NCBI GenBank assembly: GCA_035761165.1
Contig: DASTRO010000134.1
Coordinates: 1 to 43,988, forward strand
DNA from: CALCHX01 sp035761165
GTDB lineage: Bacteria; Gemmatimonadota; Gemmatimonadetes; Gemmatimonadales; Gemmatimonadaceae
Length of the DNA stretch: 43,988 nucleotides
Direction of reading: 5' to 3'
Positions within the stretch are counted from its first letter, which is position 1, and the number at the start of each line of letters is the position of its first letter. This document shows, piece after piece, positions 11,733-17,563 of this stretch. The notes below the pieces were generated by a model that worked only from the letters and a program-made list of their open reading frames with translations, ran no database searches and was not told where the DNA came from. Position numbers and translations under genes: made by a program.

Positions 11733-13468
11733 CGGCCGTGCTGGGCGCCTTCACGTACCTGACCGTCACCAGCGCGCGCAACCGTTTCCTGCGGCAGGTC
11801 AGGCGGCTGCGCAGCCCGCGCTACGTCCTCGCCCTCCTCCTCGCGCTCGGCTACTTCTGGCTCATCCTCATCAACCCGGCCCGCAGCGGCAGTGCGCCGG
11901 GGCACGTCCTGGTGGGCGAGGGGGCGGAGCTGGCCGCCGCGCTCGCCCTGGTCGCGCTGGCCACCTACTGGTGGATCGTCGGCAGCGACCAGAGCGCGCT
12001 CGCCTTCGCGCCGGCCGAGGTGCAGTTCCTCTTTCCCGCCCCGGTCACGCGCCGCCAGCTCGTGCAGTTCAAGCTCGTGCGCGCGCAGGTGCTCATCCTC
12101 TTCAACATCCTCATCTGGAGCCTGCTGCTGCGCCGCGGCGCGGGCGAGGGGGTGCTGACGTGGCTGCGCCCGATCTCGCTCTGGGTGCTCTTCTCCACCT
12201 TCCAGCTGCACCGGCTGGGGGCGACGCTGGCGCGGGCGAGCGTCGCCGAGCACGGCGAGGCGGGCGTGCGACGCAGCGGCCTCGCCGTGGCGGTGATGGC
12301 CGTCATCCTCGGGGCGATCGCCTGGGGGCTCGTGCGCGCCTGGCCGGCGACGGGGGTGGCCAGCCTGCAGGAGGCGCTGCAGCTCGTGGAGCGGGCCGCC
12401 GAGCAGCCGGCGGCCGCCTGGGCGCTGCTCCCCTTCCGGGCCGTCGTCGCGCCGGCGTTCGCGCCCGACGTGGAGACGTGGCTCGGCGCCATCGGCGTGG
12501 CGGCGGCGATCATGCTCGCCCATTTCGTCTGGGTGGTACGCGCCGACACGGCCTTCGAGGACGCCGCGCTGGAGGCGTCGGCCGAGCGCGCCGCCCGCGT
12601 GGCGGCGTGGCGGGGAGGCGGACGGATGGCCCGACGCAACCGCGCGGCTGCGGGGATGGCGTCGCGCTGGCGGCTGCCGCTCGCCGCCGGCGGTGAGCCG
12701 GCGGTGGCGATCCTCTGGAAGAACACGTACGCCGTGCTCCGCGGCGACCGCTTCGGGCGCCAGCTCTTCTTCTTCGCGGCCATCGTCGTCGCCATCTGCG
12801 CCTTCGCCTACCTGGAGCCGGCGCGGACGTCCGGCTTCCTCATGGGGATCCTGGCCGCGTGGGGCTCGATGCTCGTCCTGCTCGGCCCCCTCTGGCTGCG
12901 CAACGACCTGCGCGGCGACCTGTCCCGGCTGGAGCTGCTGCGCACCTACCCCGTGCCCGCGTCGCGCCTGGTGGCGGCGGAGATGGCCTCGTCGGCGCTC
13001 GTCCTCACCGTGCTCGAGCTGGCGCTCGGCCTCTGCGTCTTCGTCGCCCTGCTCCGCTCGCCGGACGTGACGCTCCCGCTCCCCGACCGGCTGGCGGTGC
13101 TGACGGCCGGCGCGCTGGCGCTGCCCGCCATCAACCTGCTGAGCGCCGGCCTGCACAACGGCGCGGCGCTGCTCTTCCCCGGCTGGCTGGCCCTCGGCGG
13201 CGGCCGCCGGCCGGGGATCGAGGCGATGGGGCAGACGTACCTCACGATGATCGTCTCGCTGCTGCTGCTCGCCGTGCTGCTCCTCTTCCCCGTGCTCGTC
13301 GCGGCGATCACCGGCTTCGCGCTGCGCGGGACGTACGGGATCTGGAGCTTGCCGCCGGCGGCGGTGGCCGGGTCGGCGGTGGCGGCCGGCGAGCTCGCGC
13401 TCATCCTGCGCTGGCTGGGGCGGCAGTTCGAGCGGACGGAGCCCGCGGACGTGGAGACAGCGGCGTGA
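11729..13468 (+). CDS. ABC exporter membrane protein (putative ABC_export family)
   Basis: A 579-residue integral membrane protein with many hydrophobic segments: YVLALLLALGYFWLILI near residue 30, several between 60 and 210, and a second block from about 340 to the end (FFFAAIVVAICAFAYL, MILLLLAVLLLFPVLVAAI-like). A cytoplasmic Arg-rich loop lies around 285-315. The layout and motifs such as FLFPAPVTRRQLVQFKLV and LRTYPVPASRLVAAE, repeated in each half, fit the putative ABC exporter family paired with NatA-type ATPases, as an internal duplication. The GTG start at 11729 shares GTGA with the ATPase stop, and its own stop overlaps the next gene the same way. Substrate cannot be read from sequence. 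Confidence 0.88.
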   Translation: MTAVLGAFTYLTVTSARNRFLRQVRRLRSPRYVLALLLALGYFWLILINPARSGSAPGHVLVGEGAELAAALALVALATYWWIVGSDQSALAFAPAEVQFLFPAPVTRRQLVQFKLVRAQVLILFNILIWSLLLRRGAGEGVLTWLRPISLWVLFSTFQLHRLGATLARASVAEHGEAGVRRSGLAVAVMAVILGAIAWGLVRAWPATGVASLQEALQLVERAAEQPAAAWALLPFRAVVAPAFAPDVETWLGAIGVAAAIMLAHFVWVVRADTAFEDAALEASAERAARVAAWRGGGRMARRNRAAAGMASRWRLPLAAGGEPAVAILWKNTYAVLRGDRFGRQLFFFAAIVVAICAFAYLEPARTSGFLMGILAAWGSMLVLLGPLWLRNDLRGDLSRLELLRTYPVPASRLVAAEMASSALVLTVLELALGLCVFVALLRSPDVTLPLPDRLAVLTAGALALPAINLLSAGLHNGAALLFPGWLALGGGRRPGIEAMGQTYLTMIVSLLLLAVLLLFPVLVAAITGFALRGTYGIWSLPPAAVAGSAVAAGELALILRWLGRQFERTEPADVETAA

Positions 13469-14283
13469 CGCCGCGCGCGTCGGACGATCCGCCACGCAAC
13501 CCGCTGCTCCGCCTGGACGCGCGTCTCGTCATCGGCCACCGCGGGGCGGCCGGCGAGGCGCCGGAGAACACGCTGGAGAGCTTCCACCTGGCCGTGGCGC
13601 AGGGCGCCGACGCGCTGGAGCTGGACGTCCACCTCTCGGCCGACGGCGTGCCGGTGGTGATCCACGACCCCGACCTGCGCCGCACCACCGACCGTGCCGG
13701 CGCGGTGGCCGCGCACACGGTCGCGGAGCTGCAGCGGGCGGACGCGGGTCATCGCTTCACGCCGGACCGTGGGCGCACCTTTCCCTGGCGCGGTCGCGGC
13801 GTGCGCATCCCGACGCTGGCCGAGGTGGTGCGCGCGCTCCCCGAGACGCCGCTGCTCATCGAGCTGAAGACGGCGGCGGTGCGGCACGCCCTGCGTCGCG
13901 TGCTCGAGGAGCACGACGCGGCGCACCGCTGCGTGCCCGCGTCCGCGCTGCCCGCGGCGCTCGACATCTTTCGCGAGACGCCCTTCTGCTGCGGCGCGTC
14001 GGCGCCGGAGATCGCGCGGCTCTACTTCGGCACGGCGTGCGGGCTGCCACGGCCGGGTGCGCGCTACGCGCTGCTCTCGGTGCCGCTGCGGCACCGCGGC
14101 CTGCCAGTGCCGACGCGGTGGTTCCTGCGCGCCGCCCGGGCGTCGGGCACGCCGGTGCACGTGTGGACGGTGGACGACCCGGCCGTGGCCCGCGCGCTCT
14201 GGGCGCGCGGGGCGGCGGGGGTGGTGACGAACGTGCCTGGGGTGATGGTAGCTGAGCGACGAGCGGCGAGCGACGAGCGATGA
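13465..14283 (+). CDS. Glycerophosphodiester phosphodiesterase (GDPD/UgpQ-like)
   Basis: It hydrolyses glycerophosphodiesters to glycerol-3-phosphate and an alcohol. The 272-residue protein carries the family's HRG (25-27), PENTLESF, the metal/catalytic ELDVHLSADGVPVVIHDP (Glu52, Asp54, His67), LLIELK and a final VHVWTVDD with GVVTNVPG. No signal peptide is seen, so it is probably cytoplasmic. The GTG start overlaps the exporter stop (GTGA), which makes it the third gene of one operon; whether the exporter handles lipid-derived products is inference. The last 11 residues (VAERRAASDER) are encoded by the 7-bp repeat array at 14254-14295, so the natural C-terminus has probably been extended or reshaped by the repeat. 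Confidence 0.92.
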   Translation: MTPRASDDPPRNPLLRLDARLVIGHRGAAGEAPENTLESFHLAVAQGADALELDVHLSADGVPVVIHDPDLRRTTDRAGAVAAHTVAELQRADAGHRFTPDRGRTFPWRGRGVRIPTLAEVVRALPETPLLIELKTAAVRHALRRVLEEHDAAHRCVPASALPAALDIFRETPFCCGASAPEIARLYFGTACGLPRPGARYALLSVPLRHRGLPVPTRWFLRAARASGTPVHVWTVDDPAVARALWARGAAGVVTNVPGVMVAERRAASDER

Positions 14284-14295
14284 GCGATGAGCGAC
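14254..14295. repeat. Heptamer array GAGCGAY, six tandem copies
   Basis: Six consecutive 7-mers (GAGCGAC, GAGCGGC, GAGCGAC, GAGCGAT, GAGCGAT, GAGCGAC) without gaps. The first four overlap the 3' end of the GDPD gene and contain its stop codon. The same word recurs inverted at 40872-40899. Confidence 0.85.
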
Positions 14296-14325
14296 GAGGG
14301 GCTCCGGCGCAGGTCGGAGCCCCTC
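14296..14325 (+). terminator. Hairpin terminator of the ABC-GDPD operon
   Basis: A perfect 11-bp stem (GAGGGGCTCCG, 14296-14306, with CGGAGCCCCTC, 14315-14325) and an 8-base loop, 13 bp after the GDPD stop. The sequence after it (TCGCTTCGT) is only slightly T-rich. Confidence 0.7.
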
Positions 14326-14359
14326 TCGCTTCGTGCTGATCCCTCAGCCGGTCGGAGGG

Positions 14360-14436
14360 GCGTCGAGCGTCGAGCGTCGAGCGGGGAGCGTCGAGGGGCG
14401 TCGAGCGGGGAGCCGCCTCGACGCTCCCCGCTCGAC
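14360..14436. repeat. Heptamer array GCGTCGA folding into a 21-bp perfect stem
   Basis: Tandem 7-mers GCGTCGA/GCGGGGA fill 14360-14411. A 21-bp stretch (14376-14396) is repeated exactly as its complement at 14416-14436 with a 19-base loop. Placed 34 bp past the minus-strand stop of the M56 gene, the structure probably ends that transcript; it also backs up the terminator of the converging GDPD operon. Confidence 0.7.
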
Positions 14437-14469
14437 ATCCTGCCCCTCCGGTCCGCGGCGTCCATCCCG

Positions 14470-16701
14470 TTACCGGGGCGGCGGGATGGTCGACGCCTTC
14501 GTCGTGATCTTGATGACGCCGTGCGCGGCGCGGTCGCCGTAGGTCGAGGTGGCGGCCGCGCCCTTCAGCACCTCGACGCTCTGGATGCGCTCCGGCGCGA
14601 GGTCGCGCACGGCAGGGTCGTCGGCGTCCACGATGACGCCGTCGATGACGTAGAGTGGGTCGCCCTCGGCGCCGGGCGCCCGGCGGACGGTGACGCCTCC
14701 GGAGATGCCGCTCGCCGTGCCGCCGATCGCGGTCGCGCCGCTGCGCACGCGCACGGTGCCACCCACGCCGCCACTGACGGCGGTGCTCACGCCGCTCCCC
14801 ACGTCACCGCTCGTCGCGGTGCTCACGCCTCCGCTCCCACCGCGCACGCCGCCGCTCACCGTGCCAGCCACGCCAGCGCTCACGCCACGATCCGGCGTGC
14901 CGCTGCGCGCGGTGCCGATGCCGCCGCCGGCGCTCGCGGCGCCCGGCCTGGTGGTGATGCTGACCACGCCGCCCCTGGCCTGCTCGCCATAGAGCGCGGC
15001 GGCCGCCGCGCCCTTCACCACCTCGATGTTGTCGATGGTCTCCGGCGGCAGGTAGCGGAGCACCTCCCGGTCGTCCGGCTGCACCACGATGCCGTCGATC
15101 ACGTAGATGGGCGCGTGGCCCTCCGCGGCGGCGGCCGCCTGCGCGACGGCCTGTCGCACGGCGACGTCGGCGCCCGCACCGTGGATGGTGGTGACGGCGT
15201 CGGTCGAGACAGCACCGGTGCCGCCCGCGCCGCCCGCGCGGGCGATCGCGGAGGCGCGGGCGGCGCGCGCCTGATCGGCCCGGAGACGTTCGCGGGTGGT
15301 CGTGGCGGAGGCCGCGTCGGAGCCGCGCGCCTGGCCGACGGCGGCCTCGCTGCGCAACTGCACCCAGACGACGTCGGCGCTGTCGGGGATCACGCGGCCC
15401 GGTGCGAACCTCGCCACGTCCACCGTGGCGATGGCACCGGGATCGATGTCGCCGAGGAAGTCGGCATCCGGCATCCGAAGCATCGCCGCGCGCGGCTGCG
15501 ACGGATCCGCCGCGGCGTCGGTGGCCCCGGGGGACTCGGCGGCCGGGTGCCGGTCGAAGCGTGCGCGCACGATGCGACCGTCGGCGTCGAGGACGAAGTA
15601 GACGGTGGCGACCATCCCGGTCTCCTCGTCGAGTAGCTGCGGGATGGCCTCGCGGATCGCCGCGATCACCTGCTCCGGCGTGAGGTCGCGGCGCACCCCG
15701 CGCTCGCCGGCCGCGGACACGGTGCCGCTCGCGGTGACCGGCGGCTGCGCCGGCCGCGGCATCGCCAGCGCGGCGGTGGCGACGAGGGCCGAGGCGGTGA
15801 GCAGGGCCGTCCCCTGCGCGAGGGCGTGACGCGGACGACGCATGGTCATGATGCGGATCCTCCGTTCGAGGGACGATGTGGTGGAGGTCAGCGCGGCCAG
15901 CGGCAGCGCCGGCGCGCCGGCGCGGCGCCCCACTTCGAGCAGCAGCGCGCCGTAGCGCGCGACGTCGGGGTGGCGGCGCAGCACGCGGCGGTCGCAGTCG
16001 ACCTCCACGGCCAGGCGCAGCCGGCGGCGCTGGTACCAGAGCGCCGGGTTCCAGGGCTGGAGGGCGACGGCGAGCGTCGCCAGCGCGAGGAGGCGCGGGT
16101 CGCCGGCGCGCTGGTGCTCGCGCTCGTGGGCGAGCATGAGGCCCAACAGCGCGGCGTCCGCGGCCAGCGCCCACTCGGGGAGCACGACCGCCGTGCGCCA
16201 GACGCCCGCCACCGCCGGCCCGGTGCGACCGGCCACGAGGACGCGCGCGCCGCCGACCACCGCCGGGCGCCACTCGCGGCGGGCGCGCCGCAGGCGGCGC
16301 TGCGCGAGAGCGAGCGAGATGAGGAGGGCGAGCGAGCCGGCCGCCCAGACGGCGCCGAGCGGCCCGTCGAGCGCGCTCCATGCGGCGCCCGGCGCGACGT
16401 GGAGTGTCGCGCGAGCCAGCAGCGCGTCGAACGCCGATGGGGAGCCCGCCTCCGCCAGCGCGAGCAGGGCGTCAGGCGACGCGGCGTCGTCCGCCACCGC
16501 CGTCGCCGCCGGCACGGCGGGCGCGGCCCGCGACCCCCACCACCACCCCGCGGCCGGCCCGAGCAGCGACAGGACGAGCGCTCCGAGCCACGCCCAGCGC
16601 GTGGCGGTGCCGAGCGCCCGGGCGGCGCGCTCGGCGGCGGCCGCGGCGAGGGTGAGCAGCAGCGCGGCCGCGCCCGCGTACAGCATCCAGGCGGCGATCA
16701 C
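14470..16701 (-). CDS. BlaR1-type M56 metallopeptidase fused to two TonB-plug-like segments
   Basis: A 743-residue membrane sensor/peptidase. Transmembrane segments are seen at about 4-24, 35-56, 113-134 and 297-313. The M56 zinc site is HEREH (192-196) with Glu233 in AVEVDCDRR as likely third ligand. Residues 335-450 form a periplasmic domain of unknown type (LTPEQVIAAIREAIPQLL, then VVWVQL). The C-terminal half is unusual: two copies of the SusC-like plug signature, PIYVIDGIVVQPDD with IEVVKGAAAAALYGEQARGGVVSITT (531-584, in two parts), and PLYVIDGVIVDADD with VEVLKGAAATSTYGDRAAHG (682-729), joined by a Gly/Val/Ser/Thr-rich repeat linker (588-675). The GTG start shares GTGA with the blaI stop. 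In BlaR1 systems the peptidase relieves BlaI repression; here the signal probably involves the plug segments. No receptor barrel follows. Confidence 0.88.
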   Translation of the reverse strand: MIAAWMLYAGAAALLLTLAAAAAERAARALGTATRWAWLGALVLSLLGPAAGWWWGSRAAPAVPAATAVADDAASPDALLALAEAGSPSAFDALLARATLHVAPGAAWSALDGPLGAVWAAGSLALLISLALAQRRLRRARREWRPAVVGGARVLVAGRTGPAVAGVWRTAVVLPEWALAADAALLGLMLAHEREHQRAGDPRLLALATLAVALQPWNPALWYQRRRLRLAVEVDCDRRVLRRHPDVARYGALLLEVGRRAGAPALPLAALTSTTSSLERRIRIMTMRRPRHALAQGTALLTASALVATAALAMPRPAQPPVTASGTVSAAGERGVRRDLTPEQVIAAIREAIPQLLDEETGMVATVYFVLDADGRIVRARFDRHPAAESPGATDAAADPSQPRAAMLRMPDADFLGDIDPGAIATVDVARFAPGRVIPDSADVVWVQLRSEAAVGQARGSDAASATTTRERLRADQARAARASAIARAGGAGGTGAVSTDAVTTIHGAGADVAVRQAVAQAAAAAEGHAPIYVIDGIVVQPDDREVLRYLPPETIDNIEVVKGAAAAALYGEQARGGVVSITTRPGAASAGGGIGTARSGTPDRGVSAGVAGTVSGGVRGGSGGVSTATSGDVGSGVSTAVSGGVGGTVRVRSGATAIGGTASGISGGVTVRRAPGAEGDPLYVIDGVIVDADDPAVRDLAPERIQSVEVLKGAAATSTYGDRAAHGVIKITTKASTIPPPR

Positions 16702-17156
16702 CGCGTCCCCCCGCGCCGGCCGGCGCCGCCCTTCGCGCTCCGGCGTGCCGGCGCTCCCGGAGGCGCGCTCTCGCCAGGAGCATCACCGGCCGTGTCGCGC
16801 AACCGCTCGTCGAGCAGGCGGCGCAGGCGCTCGAGCTCGTCGCGGCCGAGGTCGCGATCACCGACGAGCTGGGTGAGGAGCAGCTCCGGGGAGCCGCCGA
16901 AGATCTTGCCGACGATGCGCCGCAGCGCACTCGTCCCCGCCGCCTCGCGCGCGACCAGCGGCCGGTAGCGGTGGGCGCGCCCCTCCTCCTCGTGCCCCAC
17001 GTGCCCCTTCTCCTCGAGCGTGCGGAGGATGGTGAGCACGGTGTTGTAGGCGAGGTCGTCGGCCAGCCGCTGGCGCACCTCGGCCACCGTCGAGGGGCCG
17101 TGCTCCCAGAGGACGGCCATGACGTCGAGCTCGCGGTCGGTGAAGCTGATCTGCAT
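16698..17156 (-). CDS. BlaI/MecI-family transcriptional repressor
   Basis: A 152-residue DNA-binding protein. Residues 1-72 are a winged helix typical of the family (FTDRELDVMAVLWEHGPSTV, YNTVLTILRTLEEKGHV, RAHRYRPLV); residues 73-125 form the helical dimerisation region (LRRIVGKIFGGSPELLLTQLV), and the C-terminus is a basic/Pro-rich extension. The ATG at 17156 starts at the family N-terminus; a longer reading from 17216 would run through the promoter and is rejected. Two matching palindromic operators and a promoter lie immediately upstream, so the gene represses itself and the M56 sensor. Its stop overlaps the sensor's GTG start, the usual BlaI-BlaR1 order and coupling. Confidence 0.93.
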   Translation of the reverse strand: MQISFTDRELDVMAVLWEHGPSTVAEVRQRLADDLAYNTVLTILRTLEEKGHVGHEEEGRAHRYRPLVAREAAGTSALRRIVGKIFGGSPELLLTQLVGDRDLGRDELERLRRLLDERLRDTAGDAPGESAPPGAPARRSAKGGAGRRGGTR

Positions 17157-17164
17157 GGGGGGTG

Positions 17165-17188
17165 TCTCAACTAGAGTTCTAGTTGAGA
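17165..17188. promoter_or_regulatory. BlaI-type operator 1
   Basis: A perfect palindrome with 11-bp half-sites (TCTCAACTAGA and its complement) around a central GT. It begins at the last base of the -10 box and covers the transcription start, 9 bp upstream of the repressor ATG. The core CAACTAGA half-site is identical to operator 2; centres are 46 bp apart. Confidence 0.85.
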
Positions 17189-17216
17189 GCATACGCGGCG
17201 GGGCAGCGGTTGTCAA
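17188..17216 (-). promoter_or_regulatory. Promoter of the blaI-M56 operon
   Basis: On the minus strand a consensus TTGACA (17216-17211) is separated by exactly 17 bp from TATGCT (17193-17188). The -35 box is the last six bases of operator 2 and the -10 box abuts operator 1, so bound repressor would block both. The transcript would have a very short leader without a Shine-Dalgarno sequence. Confidence 0.8.
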
Positions 17217-17234
17217 CTAGAGTTCTAGTTGACA
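17211..17234. promoter_or_regulatory. BlaI-type operator 2
   Basis: A perfect palindrome with 11-bp half-sites (TGTCAACTAGA and its complement) around a central GT, sharing the core of operator 1. It overlaps the -35 hexamer of the operon promoter. No gene diverges on its other side; the palindromic repeat element begins 13 bp away. Confidence 0.85.
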
Positions 17235-17247
17235 TGGCCGCCGAGGG

Positions 17248-17485
17248 CCGGCGTCCACGCTCATGAGGGAGCGGATGCGGGGGGAGAGGGCGGACACGGC
17301 GGATCGCGCTGCGTGGCGCTCGGGACCGTACCGCCAGCAAGAAGTGAATGGGGGACTGCGATGCCGATCGCAGTCCCCCATTCCTTCCTGGTCTCGCCCG
17401 CACGTCCTGTCCTGGTCGGGAGCGATCCGTCGGATCGCCGTTCCAGGATCCGTCGCATCCGCTCCCTCATGAGCGTGGACGCCGG
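17248..17485. repeat. Palindromic element, copy 1 (238 bp, no gene)
   Basis: Perfect 32-bp inverted arms (17248-17279 and 17454-17485) contain the core CACGCTCATGAGG. In the centre a second perfect palindrome has 17-bp arms (17346-17362 and 17367-17383, beginning GAATGGGGGACTG) around a GCCG loop. Between arms and centre are related GGATCGC words. There is no transposase and no credible ORF. A diverged copy with the same arm core, GGATCGC word and GAATGGGGG centre lies at 23013-23412, so this is a dispersed family. It may be a non-autonomous mobile repeat, a structured RNA or a boundary element. Confidence 0.8.
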
Positions 17486-17513
17486 ATGCGCGAATCGGCC
17501 GGACGAGCGTCGA

Positions 17514-17556
17514 AGCCCGGGCACGCGACGACGAGCTGCTCGTCGCGCGCCGGGCT
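17514..17556 (-). terminator. Hairpin terminator of the M14 carboxypeptidase gene
   Basis: AGCCCGG (17514-17520) pairs with CCGGGCT (17550-17556), and GCGACGA pairs with TCGTCGC inside, giving a long stem 8 bp past the minus-strand stop. There is no U-tract. Confidence 0.6.
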
Positions 17557-17563
17557 CATGCCG

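Noticed and set aside
14254..14436. Possible CRISPR array
   Set aside because: Units are 7 bp, gapless and variable; there are no spacers of constant length and no cas genes.
16698..17216. Start of the BlaI gene at 17216
   Set aside because: It would translate the promoter and both operator regions; the family N-terminus begins at 17156.
17248..17485. Insertion sequence
   Set aside because: Arms are long and inverted, but there is no transposase frame inside and no target duplication could be recognised, so only a non-autonomous repeat is claimed.
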